This document shows, one piece after another, positions 34,397 to 46,135 of a DNA stretch of 64,000 bases. The position numbers and the translations under genes were made by a program. The notes under the pieces are model-generated. The model saw only the letters and a program-made list of their open reading frames with translations, had not been told where the DNA came from and ran no database searches. How positions within the stretch are numbered: the stretch's first letter is position 1; each line of letters begins with the position of its first letter. This DNA is from Dacryopinax spathularia (lineage: Eukaryota; Basidiomycota; Dacrymycetes; Dacrymycetales; Dacrymycetaceae), in NCBI GenBank assembly GCA_037974965.1, contig JBBPFI010000001.1, forward strand, positions 2,480,001 through 2,544,000, read 5' to 3'.

Positions 34397-34642
34397 CCGA
34401 CTGGCGGGCAGAGGGGCAAGCGGACAGGGCACAGATGGACCGGCCGTGAAGGAACCCTGCGCTCTGCAAAGATTCAGCTGAACTAGCTTGTGCCAAAAGA
34501 GAGGAGTTGGAGTGTGGCTGGTTTTGTGTTGCAAAGACAAAGGTTATAGGGATTGACTGCCTGTTGAGGACGGAGGTCGATATTTGGATCGCCGGAGTTT
34601 CGTATGTGCGACATGTGTTGGTGACGGCTGACTCGATTTGTA

Positions 34643-35233
34643 TCATCCCGGCGAATTGCTCTGTGTTGTCTGAGGCCCGTCTGTGGATAAGGGCGTAGCA
34701 CTGGGAGGTGGAGCTTCTTGAGTGCTGTGTTTGTCGCGTCCAAACTGGATATCGTCGTCCCAACCTTGTTGGGCGGCGAAATCTTGCGTTCCCTTGGACC
34801 GAGTCAGACGCGCTCGTTTTGGCTTTGGATGGCCATTGCCATAGCGTGTGAAGTCTTCGTCAGTGTCGGACGAGAAAAGGCCTGGCGAGGCGTCTTTCGC
34901 TCGTTTCCGTTTATGCTGTTGGGGGGGCACGGGATCATTTTTGGTACAATTACGTGCTTCTGAAGTTTCCCCAGTTCTGGACATTGCATCGACCGGCGTT
35001 CTTTCATTTCGTTTGGTGGTTCGAACGACCGTCTCGCTCCCTCTTGCAATGGCTTCTTTCTTTTTACGTTCGCGAGCCTCGCAGTCGTGTTGTGCTTGAG
35101 CGGACTTGTGATATTTGGTAACAGGTCGACAACCCCTTTCGGGCTTGAATATTGTCTCGAATCGATCGAAGAGCGTATTGATAGCAGGTGCTTTGCCAGA
35201 GGCGTTGAGGCTTGTATGCGCGAGGTCAAACAC
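34643..35233 (-). CDS. Unknown basic, nuclear-type protein (possible fragment)
   Basis: An open frame of 196 codons. It starts with a short structured-looking segment (INTLFDRFETIFKPERG), then a Lys/Arg/Glu-rich helix (ARERKKKEAIAR) and two basic clusters (HKRKRAK and KPKRARLTRSK) consistent with nuclear localisation. No domain recognised. It lies between the segmental duplication and a second copy of the helicase 3' end. It may be a degraded remnant; the start is simply the first Met. Confidence 0.35.
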   Translation of the reverse strand: MFDLAHTSLNASGKAPAINTLFDRFETIFKPERGCRPVTKYHKSAQAQHDCEARERKKKEAIARGSETVVRTTKRNERTPVDAMSRTGETSEARNCTKNDPVPPQQHKRKRAKDASPGLFSSDTDEDFTRYGNGHPKPKRARLTRSKGTQDFAAQQGWDDDIQFGRDKHSTQEAPPPSATPLSTDGPQTTQSNSPG

Positions 35234-35272
35234 AAAGTAGGGTATTGCGGAGCGTTAAAGGGTGGAACGATA

Positions 35273-35390
35273 CCCGGCGCGTTTGATGCACGGTCGTCCG
35301 TTTAGCATGATTCCAGACAGACCGCCCGGACGGAGCTCCGTGCGCACGGCGAGGGTTTACAACTCGTCTCCCTGTGACGTCCGTAAAAGC
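35273..35390. repeat. Third copy of a 110-bp module from the segmental duplication
   Basis: Matches 33218-33330 and 45233-45345, sharing CGTCCGTTTAGCATGATTCC and the palindrome CGGAGCTCCG (35331-35340), but more diverged. Confidence 0.8.
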
Positions 35391-35413
35391 GCTTACCCAT
35401 ATACCGGCCGCAC

Positions 35414-35895
35414 AGACCTGAGCAGCGAGAACGTCTCTCTGCCTGTAGTGGCTGTCGTCCGCTCAGACGCAGCCGATCGGAAAGACTTCATTCTGGTGGA
35501 ACCGGAGCTGTTCATGGATGGTGGAAGGGGATATGGTGATTGCCAACGCATCCAAGTAAGCGGATGATGCATTATTCCGAGCTCGAAGATATCGGTTGCT
35601 GATGTGCAAGGACAGCTCCCGATCATCGTATGCGCTGCTATGACAATCCATCGAAGTCAAGGAAGGACATACCGGCGTTTGAAGATGAATCTGTGTGGGG
35701 CGTTTGCGGATGGTGAGCCGGCGTCTTGGGCTTGTTTATGTGCTAACCGGGAATACAGGGCACGTGCATACCGCAATATCCCGGTCCACGAGCATAGCGA
35801 CACTCCAGATACTTCTTCAAGTTCAGTCCATCCACAGTCAGTGGTCGCACACAGAGACTTATTCAGTAACTCACAGTGTAAAAGGTTCGTGTTAA
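35414..35895 (+). pseudogene. Duplicated 3' end of the PIF1-type helicase gene
   Basis: Nearly identical to 31030-31500, including the TIHRSQGRT motif, the last intron and the AISRSTS exon. It lacks everything upstream, so no helicase core. It retains the intron, so it arose by DNA duplication, not by retroposition. It carries small differences (for example a stop instead of GG after the IQVSG segment). Confidence 0.85.
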
Positions 35896-36324
35896 TCGGG
35901 GGGTTACCCGGTGGCCGGGTCGGTCAATTATTTAATAGCATAATAAGGGTCCTGCCTCGTCTGAGGACGACGCCCTGGATTCCCACTCTGAGCATGCAAT
36001 AAGCGTTGGTCAGAATTCGTACGCCTGTTTTATCCTCTAACTGGATCTAACCTCCCTTGTTTCGCATGCTATGTTGTTTGACACACTGCTATCTAGACTG
36101 AGATGTTGAACATGCCAAGCCATCCGTCGCCACTCTCACTTAATCACATCCTCTCTTCTTCATATCCATCAACCCACGCATCCACCAATGGAGACCGAAA
36201 CGAGGTTGTTGTCACTTGTTGACCCTGGCTGAGCAAAGATTCTAGAAGACTTCACATGACTCACGTGCAACGCGTGCATATGCGGTAGCTTCGCCACGCC
36301 TTCTTTACTTGATCAGCATCCAAT
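35896..36324. other. Intergenic, upstream of an F-box gene
   Basis: No gene or repeat recognised. Confidence 0.5.
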
Positions 36325-37960
36325 ATGTCCACCATACAAACACTTCGATTCTGGGACAATCAAGATGTGGTTTATCTTATGACAACATTGCTGGACAAGC
36401 GGTCTGACGTCTTTGCTTTCGCCGCCACTTGCAAGCACCTATTACCTCTTTGTGCGCTGAATTGGCGGGAAGTCGAAGTGTCCCGTGCACGCAACTTCCT
36501 GCTGGAGGTGAGGGCAGGTCGTGTTGCCCCGGTATGTGGCGATATACATCTGGCTTTCGCATGCTTACATAGTCAAGGGACGGCTCTCGATGTACCTCAC
36601 TGCTACACGGCATCTCTCATTCCGATTTGCTCACAGTGAAGACGCGGACGCTGACGCCGACCTCCTAAACGACCTGTGGACGATCAACGATTTCAAACCA
36701 CTCTTCCCCTGCATAGAGACCTTCACCGTGGAGACATCACAGCTCCCGGTAATCACTGCTATGTCCCGCCAACTCTGCCCTTCGCTACGATCCATACAAG
36801 TACTCGCGTTACCGTTTATGATAGACGTGTCGGACGATTGGCACGAGAGTATATGCGCGTTTCTCCAACGCGTTCAGACCGTCTCGTCCGCGATCAAATC
36901 CCTGGGATTCCTTTACGACAATCCTAAACGCCACGACAAGGTTGATCGCGCGCTGTACAGCTTGATCGCGCGCTCTGAAGAGCTCGTGTCTCTCCAGCTC
37001 CAGTCGTCGCACGTCTCGGCTATTCTCGCCCACCTATTGGGTGGTCTCGATCGTCTTGTCGAACTTGAGATCTCCGATAGGATGCGCGGTGGGTTCATAC
37101 CGCTTTTCGGCCCCGTCTTCAAGTACCGCTATACATTTGAAGCTCTCCGCTGCCTATCCTTATCGTTGGCTCTGCAGGAAGCGCATGAGGTTGTCCTGAA
37201 AGTTTCTCGGACGCTTCGCTCTCTCAGGCTGCGATGCAGGCTCCAGCATGCTGACAGTGGCATACAACCTTTGGTAGCTGCGATCGTGGAGCGACAGCCT
37301 GATCTACAGTACCTTGGGTTGGAATTCCGGCAAGCGGAATTATGTGTTGCCACAACTCCGTTCAACTTCACGGAGCTATGGCCGCTGAGGAACTGCCTTG
37401 GTATGAGGGTCTTCTCTTTTCAGCACTACATGGATCGGATCCTCTCCTTGAAGGACCAAGACCTTGTCCATCTGACGGGAAACTGGAAGTCTCTCGGGGC
37501 TTTGACGGTAGAGTGGTTCGAGACTGCAGTTGTTCCGGACTTGGACGAAGAAGAAGGTCCCTTCGGTTTGGAGAACAAAGGGGATTTGACCTTCAAAGCT
37601 CTTGTGGACATCTGCGATCAATGTCCCGTTCTCGCATCGGCGCGAATTACATATCTAGTCTTCTCCCCGGAGTACGAATTCATCGCACCGTCCAAGGTTC
37701 CTCGTCCTTTCAAGCTTTCCACGATCACTGTGTCGTACCCACACTACATCTATCTGGCCACAATATTGGCGTTCCTCTGGCGAGATTTGGAGATCGTCGT
37801 CGAAGATCACTGCTCCGCACGATGGAAGCGCGTGTTACTCGCTACAAACGCGCTGAAATACATCTCTAAAACTCAACAAAAGGCCACGGTGCGTAGGTTT
37901 ATCCTCAGGTGCCAGTGGAAGCCATTCTTGACTGCATGCTCACTAGGCCACAATACCTGA
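36325..37960 (+). CDS. F-box-like/LRR-type protein
   Basis: Two exons (36325-36517 and 36573-37960) join in frame to 526 residues across a 55-bp GT-AG intron. The N-terminus (QDVVYLMTTLLDKRSDVFAFAATCKHLLPLCALNWREVEV) fits a degenerate F-box, with the Trp typical of the last helix. The rest is a series of Leu-rich segments (LRSIQVLALP, LRCLSLSLAL, LQYLGLEFRQ) consistent with irregular LRR structure, as in many Agaricomycete F-box proteins. Predicted role: substrate adaptor for SCF ubiquitin ligase. The intron call is the only GT-AG choice I found that joins the frames here. Confidence 0.75.
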
Positions 37961-38506
37961 TGCGAGGCCAACCAATAACGATACATGGTTTATTACACGA
38001 GAAGGCTTCACGCACCCGCCCCTACGTTGGTGATGAACGCCTTCTCAACTCACCTCAGCATAGAGCATGGGTTTTCTCTTTGTTCCAGCTTCATTATCAG
38101 TCTGTAAGGTCTAGCGGCTTACTTCTGGTTTCGTGGTCTTTTCATACCGAGTTACGATACGATGATCAATATACACAAAACAGAGTGATGGATCCTGTGC
38201 TCTGTGCATGGCCGCCCAACCATGATGACGATCTTCGCGGACTGTAGGTATTACATCTGAAATTTTAGCACATATATCATGCGCCCTGAGTGAGGTTCAG
38301 ACAGTCTCAACGCATACAGTAAGTCATATTTGTGATCTTTGAAGTTGGAGTGGGTCGTGAGGTGATGATACGAAGGAAGTAAGCGCGGTCCAAGGAACAA
38401 CCGTGCCGAAAACGCGCGCGTGTGCATCGACTCATTGCGATTGGAGAGGCGCGAGACGCGTCGGATCCCGAGTCTGTCTGCAACCACCGTACTTAATCTA
38501 GACAGC

Positions 38507-40063
38507 ATGTCAATCATCGATTCACTCGTTCAGCATGTCGATCTACGGGACGACATTCTGTCTTATCTAGATCGGAAAGATCTGCTACGCCTCGCCAGAG
38601 TTTCTAAGAATATGGGTCGGGCGATGGAAGTTCTATGGAAGAATGTGAACGAGAAAATGCTCGCATCGCTCGTAAACACTCTCCTAGGACAGCCCTTGGG
38701 CGACCAAACTGTATGCGCGAGCAAAAGCACAGTTCTGGCCCCTCTGACAGTTATAATACAGACACTCGCTCGCGTGAAGTGGTATTGCGAGTGGACAGTC
38801 AAGATCGAGCTGAGCACGTCCAACACGAGGGAGTCCACGAAGCTATACGCCGACCTCACTACCTTGGCTTATGCCCTGGACCTCATGCCCTTCCCACGTC
38901 TACAGAGTGTTATTATCGACGTAACGGATCCGCGTGGACTCCTCCTGGCGACCAGGGTGGTCAGTCCCACAGTCACGCGCATACACCTAGCTCTATGCGA
39001 GAAGAAGACTACGCATGAGCGGTCGGACTGGCAGGACTGTTTCAAGAGATCTATCACGCACATCTATGACCACTGCGAGCACATATATTATCTCGGAGTA
39101 ACCGGAGCGGCTACCGCAGCACTGGACACCAACACAATATCAGTTCTGAAGCATTTCAAAGCCCGCTCGAACTTGCAACGCGTTTCGATTGCTATCGAAT
39201 GTTGCGTTGAGAAAGTTTTCCAGGCACTGCAAGACCATCCTGCCATCGAGAGGCTTGACTTTGAAGGTCGCATCCTCCCTTTAGAGGGCTTCCCCTACTT
39301 CTCTGGACCTAAGCCGCGACAACCGTGGGCAAAGTTGACATATCTTTCCCTTGCGATGCCATCTAGGCCGGCGAGACTTTTGCTGGAGGCCTTCAATGCT
39401 CAGCTAATGACTCTCGACCTCTCTTTGACATTCAAGTGCTTACAGGAAGAATACGAAGAGCTAGCGCAGGTTATTGCGAAGAAGCATTCACGTCTGGTCC
39501 ACCTCCGCATCGCTGTCTACCCTTCGTACCCAACGCCCTCAGAAGATGAGCTCGACTTCGGAAAGGCGACGGCTGCCCTCGAGAAATGCGATCAGCTTCA
39601 GTGTCTGGCCTTCCATCATTATGCTATCCAGCCGTTACTGCTGGAGGGGCCGGCCCTCGAGGAGCTTATCCGAAAGATGAGCTCGCTTGCACGGCTGGAG
39701 TTGTTGTGGTCGGCTACCTATATGAGGCTCACGAAGACTCGGAAACTAGGCTGCGATCTCGACCAAGGAGTATCTCTCGAGACCTTGAGTAATCTCATCC
39801 ACGTGTGTCCAACCCTTCGATCGGTCAGACTGAGCGGAGTGATGTGGGATTTGCCATTCACATTACACATGAAAAACAAAGGTCTCGTCGTGCACGCTTC
39901 CTGGGTATCGGGAGAGCCCACCGTACTGGCAAGGATCTGGCGTCGAGCTTGGCCAGGCTTGAAGCTTGTGATGGATAGCAGATCTAATGCGGCGAAGGTC
40001 CTGACAAAGGCTCGGATGGAGCTGGCTTTGGGAAGCTCGGGTCCCGAAGACGGGAAAGCATGA
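38507..40063 (+). CDS. F-box-like/LRR-type protein
   Basis: A single exon of 518 residues from ATG 38507. An in-frame Met 29 codons upstream is less likely, because the F-box segment (LVQHVDLRDDILSYLDRKDLLRLARVSKNMGRAMEVLWKNV) begins directly after the chosen start. The rest shows Leu-rich repeats of irregular length (LQRVSIAIE, LTYLSLAMP, LMTLDLSL, LRSVRLSG). Arranged in tandem with the F-box gene at 36325-37960; the two probably come from family expansion. A severed third start is seen at 51224. Confidence 0.78.
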   Translation: MSIIDSLVQHVDLRDDILSYLDRKDLLRLARVSKNMGRAMEVLWKNVNEKMLASLVNTLLGQPLGDQTVCASKSTVLAPLTVIIQTLARVKWYCEWTVKIELSTSNTRESTKLYADLTTLAYALDLMPFPRLQSVIIDVTDPRGLLLATRVVSPTVTRIHLALCEKKTTHERSDWQDCFKRSITHIYDHCEHIYYLGVTGAATAALDTNTISVLKHFKARSNLQRVSIAIECCVEKVFQALQDHPAIERLDFEGRILPLEGFPYFSGPKPRQPWAKLTYLSLAMPSRPARLLLEAFNAQLMTLDLSLTFKCLQEEYEELAQVIAKKHSRLVHLRIAVYPSYPTPSEDELDFGKATAALEKCDQLQCLAFHHYAIQPLLLEGPALEELIRKMSSLARLELLWSATYMRLTKTRKLGCDLDQGVSLETLSNLIHVCPTLRSVRLSGVMWDLPFTLHMKNKGLVVHASWVSGEPTVLARIWRRAWPGLKLVMDSRSNAAKVLTKARMELALGSSGPEDGKA

Positions 40064-40682
40064 AGGAACGAGGTCGCAAACGAGTACGTATCGCGTCAAG
40101 CAGAATGGCAAGCTAGTACGCCGGCCTCATGACACAACCATTCTCGACTTAGACGCACTTCTATAATGCCAATGGGGCGCGTGTACAACCTGGCGGACAT
40201 ATTTATCGATGATGAGAGTCTACGTGGCTAAGATAGGAGGATAACTTATGATACTTCAACAGGTAGACAGACAGTAAGCAAAGTCCTAAGCAATGAGGAT
40301 ACAGAGTTTCAAAGAGAACACGCTTTGCGGTGCAGAACGAGCTAGTAATTGCGGTCAAAACAGTGACACAATGACCAAAGCGGTCAGAAGACAAGGGTTC
40401 CCCCCCAAACGCTTGCCCTTCTCAAAGGCCGGACGGTGGTCTGGAGTAGTAAATCACTGAGGGTCTGCCGCCCCTTCCACAACAGGGTAGTGCATATTGC
40501 TGATATATGCGCCTCGACATGGGGTGCAAGCGGGCAAACTACTATCAGCCTGTCTTCTCGACGGCGGGGCAGTGCACTTAAGTGCCTTGGATCAATGGCG
40601 TGGGAAAGGATCTCTTGCTCCGAGGTTAGGCCATACAATTCTATATCTAAGGGCGAGTGCCGGCCAGGATTCCTTAACCAGC
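40064..40682. other. Intergenic between convergent genes
   Basis: Should hold the 3' ends of the F-box gene (plus) and paralogue A (minus). Nothing else recognised. Confidence 0.5.
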
Positions 40683-41895
40683 TCAATGCGAACAAGCAGC
40701 AACCCCACCACGAACAGCGTGGTGACCTGTCCCGTCAGCACCTTGATTGTTGTTGGGTCCATCATCGTCATAATCATCATCCTGCTTCCTGCGGCCGTGG
40801 AAGACGATTGGCGGATCAAGGGATGGGAGAACTTCCTCCTCCTCGTGCTGTTCGTCCGCCTTGAGGGTTGGCCGGAACAGCAGAGACCACTCGCAGTGTA
40901 GCTTCCCAATTTGGCGTCCCCTCGTATCATATACTTCACTTGTCCAATGATCCGGAACCCGCACTTCCGGAAGGATATAATTTCCCTTATCATCAAGGGG
41001 TAAAGTAGCCGTGTTTTCCCGGTGCTTCCTGCCACTATGCTCCAACTTCGTTAGTGGTTGGCGTTGTATTCACTCCTTACTTACCGGGTATACACCCTGC
41101 TAACCCGCCTTCCGTGTACGAATCCGGGAGTAGGACCTTGCATAAGGCGCCCTACACAAGCTTGGAGCAGGCTCGCAGCAATCTCGGGACGGCCCCTGAA
41201 GACGGAGCAGTCAGCAAGGGGACAGAACACAAGAGCTGCAGAACTCGCCGGCCGAAGTCAAAGGGGTGTCCAATTTGTATGATGGGCTCTTCCTGGCTTC
41301 CGGCAGATATGAGCGGCATCTGCACATTGTAATATATCACGGCAACAGGAAACTCGGTCCGAAGGGTCAACTCCGCGCTTCTCTCGTACCCTCGTATTCG
41401 AGTGCCCAAGATGAGACTCCTAGCCGTCACAAAGGCCACGACGGCCAAGAAGAAGCGGTCGATGTCTTCCCACGGAGAGAAGTGCATCGGAAGACGGGCA
41501 GGGACATCCTGCTCCTCATCCAGTCCAGGCCAAACCGCTCGCTCATCCCAATCCTCCGCCAGCTCGAACTCCCCATCTGGAGTCGAAGGTACAATGGCGA
41601 GCTGCTGTGTCGACGACGGTGTATGCCTTGCTCTTCCGGATCGGATTGGGCAGCTGGGACCCTCGAGAATAGGAGTGAAGCGAGTCATGAACTCCGTGTG
41701 CAGTGGATCGAGAGGCAGTTGGGATATCAACAAACGAATGTCGTCCTCGGGCATGCGCGTATTGTCTCGGGGTTGTGATGAACCTCCCACGTCGACGTGA
41801 GCACTCACACACGCGCCGGCGTTAGGTTGACGTCTGTCGTTACTGTGGCCTGCTTGCTTCGAAGCCTTGTTGTCCGGATGGCTCTTGCGATCCAT
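40683..41895 (-). CDS. Paralogue A of an unknown family; first intron is GC-AG
   Basis: Exons 41895-41249, 41195-41085 and 41034-40683 give 369 residues. The same three-exon plan is found in paralogue B (47080-48278), with exons 2 and 3 of identical length (111 and 352). Conserved blocks: DNTR(M/L)PEDDIRxLISQLP, the TEFMTxFTPxLEG block, WDERAVWPGL, IIQIGHPF(D/N)FGR, LLQACVGRL...TPGF, and GNYILPE-VPDHWTSEVYDTRGRQIG. The C-terminus is acidic, then low complexity. The 5' splice site of intron 1 reads CG/GCGAGT; in B it is CG/GTGCGT. No domain recognised. The start was set by alignment with B. Confidence 0.75.
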
Positions 41896-43000
41896 TTGAG
41901 TAGGGAGACAGACGAAGGTGTCACCAGCCGCGCAAGAAGCAATCAAGCAAGGAGGGAATCGGAGGCAACATTCGTGCGACCTAGACACCCCTTTGTCCTC
42001 CGGGTCACATAATTATGTAATGCTTAGGAGACGCTTTGGGACGATACATTGCTGCGAGCAGCTGCGTCCCACAGCGGCTTCTTGCTCTCTTGTACCCTTC
42101 AGTATTCTGAGAGAAACAAGCTCGAACATGATCTGTTGGAATGCCGCACCATCATAAGCTGAGGTGCCATTCCACACTAACGGGTTGGTCGTGTGCAAGG
42201 CGCTTCTTGTTGCTTCATGCAGTAACTCCTAAGAGGCTCCATCCTTTTCGATTTGCCGTTCGTGTGTATCGCCGGACAGAGAACCGCATGTTCACCTCCG
42301 TCCCACCAAACTGTTTCCCACAATCTGCCGCCACTTGGATGAGAGAAACGTTGCGGCATAATAAAGCGGAGCTCCGTTTCATTGAAGACCCGAACAAACC
42401 CTGGGCGGAACGGACCTCCGACTCGTAACGTCAGTCAGTGCTCCACGACAGCTTCTCAAGTACCGCGCAAATCCCGCCTTGCCCGATCTAGGAAGGAAAG
42501 CCCGTCACAAACTTCAGCCGAATGGTGAGCATCATTGCGTGAGGGGATATGGCTTAGGCAGTGTGCATGGCAAGGTATCACGTAGGGCTCGTCCCCTGAG
42601 GGACTTCCCTCCTGAGCCGATTCGTCTCGCCTGGACGAACGCCAACCCAATATAGTCGTGCGTTCTAAGTGCGCATAAGTTAAGTCTCCGTATATATATA
42701 TACCTACCTATGACCCGTGCGGAAGGCGATGAAACGCGTTAGAAAAGAGAATATCCCACCATCCGCTCCCCTTCCATAGTGCAGGATACATTCAAAGGCC
42801 ATTCTAGTAGTTTGGCGTCAAACGGACGAAGTACAGGCAAAGCGATATCCGCTCACCCTTGCCTTCTCGTACTGCTGCAGTAGGTGAATATCTGCCTCTA
42901 AAGCGGTCAGCTGCTCGAACGCGGCGCTCTTGAAGGATTGCGCAGATTTGAAAACAGTGTGGGAGCGCTCGAGCTCAGCCCTCGCTTCTGCGGAAGAGTG
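41896..43000. other. Intergenic with palindromes
   Basis: CGGAGCTCCG at 42367-42376 and CGGACCTCCG at 42411-42420. A short (AT)n stretch at about 42693-42702. A minus-strand stretch at 42861-42980 could code a coiled-coil end (AELERSH...EADIHLLQQYEKA) of the next gene, but no clean splice joins it. Confidence 0.4.
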
Positions 43001-43575
43001 TCAGAGCCTGTAGGTGGGCTGGTAGTCGGAACAAACCCTTGATGAGCGGTGGGCTGGCTGAGCACCATCCACTGACTTCTCTTCAGCCTCACGCACGGTC
43101 CCGTGTTTGGCTGTAGACTTCAGACCTGTAGGCACGACTGCGTCAGGCGGAACTTGCTCGCCGGACAGAGACGCTGGGGTACCCGTAACATCTGCATACC
43201 CATCGATCGCCTCCTCTTGCGGAGGTACAGGAGGGAGAAGAATGCGGAGCGATTTCTTCGCTATGCGCGGCACTGGTCTGCGCCCCCACGCCTGATTCGA
43301 TACCGCAGTCGATTTGACTTCCGGTAAGACCTTTCTTGATCGCTCTTAGTCACCCTTCCGGATGCGGGGAGCTCACTGCGCTTGGATGGAGAAATGGTCT
43401 TGGATCCATTGCTGTTCCCTGCGGACTCGCCGCTTTGCGAAAGATCGCCGGCGATTTCGAGCTCCTTCCGAGTGGTAGACGGGAAGGGCGCGAGCAAGCT
43501 CCGCGGAAGCTCCAGGCAGAACTCCGGTGCATGCGTATAGATCATCTTCGCAAGGTCCGAAGAGCATATCAGCAA
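43001..43575 (-). CDS. Unknown protein, family member 2 (shorter relative of the gene at 22363-23930)
   Basis: Exons 43575-43331 and 43277-43001 join in frame to 173 residues over a 53-bp GT-AG intron. The N-terminal block APEFCLELPRSLLAPF aligns with APQCCVDLPHGFLFPF of member 1, followed by a Ser/Lys-rich low-complexity region. The gene starts only about 120 bp from the edge of the duplicated segment at 43698, so its 5' end may have been removed by that rearrangement. It may be a truncated copy. Function unknown. Confidence 0.5.
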
Positions 43576-43824
43576 CGATGCCCAAGGACCTTAAAAGCTA
43601 TACCTACGGTGTATTTTTGCTTCTGCTGATTAAACAACTTGGGCGATGATTCTTGACTCCCGAGCAGAATTTTCTTGATTGAAAGAGTCATGGCAGGCGA
43701 CCAAGTATCAGTATCATGCTTGGATCGCTTCAAAATAGATCTCGCAGTCCTCGTTTTGCACATTGCAGCGCAAAGGGTTTGGAGACCTTGATTGGTGGTC
43801 TTGGCAATGAATAATATGGATCGG

Positions 43825-44145
43825 CATCTCCGTTGTGGGTGTATGTGTCGCCTAGAATTGCCTCCGCAGTAGACATGGGAGTGAAGCGGATGTCCGTTGT
43901 CCGTTTGGAGGACAACGCTGCTCCGTGGTAGACCTGGGCATAAGGCGGATGTCCGTTTGGAACACAACGCTCAGCGACATCTCCGTTGTGGGTGTATGCG
44001 TCACCTAGAATTGCCTCCGCGCAAACATCGAGCTGAAGCGGATGTCCGTTTGGAACACAACGCTCAACGACTTCTCCGTTGTGGGTGTTCGCGTCACCGG
44101 GATTTGCCTCCGCAAGAGGACACATTCCTTAGCGGATGTCCGCTG
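43825..44145 (+). repeat. 93-bp tandem repeat (second copy)
   Basis: Counterpart of 31810-32130, with the four CGGATGTCCG sites at 43887, 43946, 44039 and 44133. Confidence 0.8.
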
Positions 44146-46135
44146 ACGAATGACGCAGAACAACATTTCCGTCCTGTATGGATGCGTCAGCTGTTTTCGC
44201 CTTCCAACTGGAATCTTTTGCATCGGGAGGGCATACAAGCACTGCGACCATAGTGTCCCCCCCCCCCTCTTGAACAGAAGGGCACCTAAACTCTTCCCCC
44301 ATGGTCAGTCACCGGAACATTCCTGTCAGACGGTGTTCAGAGGCCCGCTGACCCATTGAGGAGGCGACAAGAGATCTAGAAGTACGTCGTCAAAGGAGAG
44401 ATAAACCCTGATCTACCTGCAATTGGTCGTCCCCGCGTAGAGGTAAAGACCCAACATGGGCTGAAACGGACAATTCGTTGGTCTTCGCGGTCGTCCCAAT
44501 GGGCTTGATTGATGTGAATAACTTGACCGAAGAACAGCAGAAAAACAAAACTTCCTCTAAAGACTCCGACCGGAGTTCGCATCCAACGACAGTGCAGCGT
44601 CCGTCGCACACCTGAATCAGATCCAGCTGCAACGGGCTACAGCAATGCTTGAACCGGAACACCGTCGTCCGTCCGGACTAATCAACACAGGAAGAGAACG
44701 GAGCTCCGATTGCGGTCTGTGGCCCGCGGCCCATGCGGGATCCTAACTCCAATCCCCCAAACAACAACTTCAGAACGCCTGATGGATTCCAGCTTTGCTC
44801 CGAGGCCGAAAGTAAACGCCGGTGACAAATGTGTGACCAGCCGTGCCGCGCAATGGTTGGTGACTCCAGCCCTATCCGTTGCAGACCTTGGACCAGATGG
44901 TCAGCCGAACCTTTAACTAGTCCTTGCGGCCAAAAGTTCAAATGGAACTCCGGTTTAGTGTTTCAATCAACGTTCCTGCTGGTTTTGCGTAATGAATGCA
45001 TTTTGTCATCGAATGCGGGGTGTTCTAGCCTGGAAGTCACTTTCCCCGCGCACCTGCCAGTGTGACGCCCACGGCGGCATCAGCCTGAAAGGCCTTTTGC
45101 GCACTGTCCACGAGTCGGACGAAACAGTGTTGGGTACGTTTAGGAACTGGATCGCATTGAGTTTGTTATGGTAGAAGTGACCTTCATGTCACGATACACG
45201 CCAGGAGCAATTCGTTATGTGCCCGGCGCTTTTTATGTACGGTCGTCCGTTTAGCATGATTCCAGACAGATTGCCGAAACGGAGCTCCGTGCCCACGACG
45301 AGGGTTTACAACTCGTCTCCCTGTGAAGTCCGTAAGCCTAGGGTAGCCACATGGTCCGTGAATCCGGCCTGTGTTTCCCTACCGAGGGAGATGGGGACTG
45401 TTCATTTTCCAGTCCTAGTCTCTGTCTCTCTTAATGGTCTTCCTCCTTTCTTGCGGCTCGATCGGGACTTCCCACTGAACCGCGCGGCCGCGGATGAGTT
45501 GTAACTGGAAGAAGTACACACGTCTTTTGTGCCAGTGGATTCTCCACATTGGCTGTCACACCATTGTATTTCTTTTTCCTTTCCTACTTCCTCGGAAGTT
45601 GCCAGGTAAAAATACTCTCAATGGAGCGGGGCACTTCTGCGGACCTGCGAGATCGGATCCTCCGGCAACCCGCTGATCCGGACGTCCTTTTGTCTGGCCA
45701 CAACAAAGACGTGACGGAAGGCTACTTGTCTCCACCTCGGAGCGGAAACGAGGGGCTCAGTGGTTCAGTCCATCCTATAAACGAGTCGGACGAAGGATCG
45801 TCTGCCGCCTTGTTGAGGGCGAAATCGTGTATTCCGGAGGTCCGTTGGCATGTGCTATCTTTGAACTTGGAAGGTCACCTTCCACCCGCGTACTATGAAA
45901 GGCCCTCAACCGGAGCTCCGAACGTCCTCATTCAGCATGCCGGAGGTCCGTTTTGGGGGCTCCTGCGCACACTGGGTCCCTAGTCACTACTTATCTGAAG
46001 GTATGACGTGGCAGATCTCAAAAGGCATGCTTTTATACAATGTTGAGGTGTCAAGTGGTACAGCGCGCGTCTGGTATAGGATGATGCGATCTTGAATGCA
46101 GCCCGATGATGGGTACTGGCAAGTCGGCGGACTGG

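Larger units (their letters stand above)
31683..34617. repeat. Segmental duplication, copy 1 (2.9 kb)
   Basis: Nearly base-for-base identical to 43698-46522 at a constant offset of 12,015 up to about 33970, then with a 3-bp difference and a length change in the minisatellite. Only scattered single-base changes are seen otherwise. It contains a 93-bp repeat block, a C homopolymer, six CGGANNTCCG palindromes outside the 93-bp block, and the 8-bp array. No convincing gene. Confidence 0.9.

Noticed and set aside
29582-34617. Calling the helicase region a Helitron
   Set aside because: No HUH/Rep nuclease domain and no verified TC...CTRR termini were found; a PIF1-type helicase alone is not enough.
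33965-34763. Long minus-strand ORFs rich in SVRQ and PPIRQS, and their counterparts at 45980-46950
   Set aside because: They are generated by the 8-bp minisatellite, whose period not divisible by three keeps several frames open with the same repeated residues. No independent coding signal.
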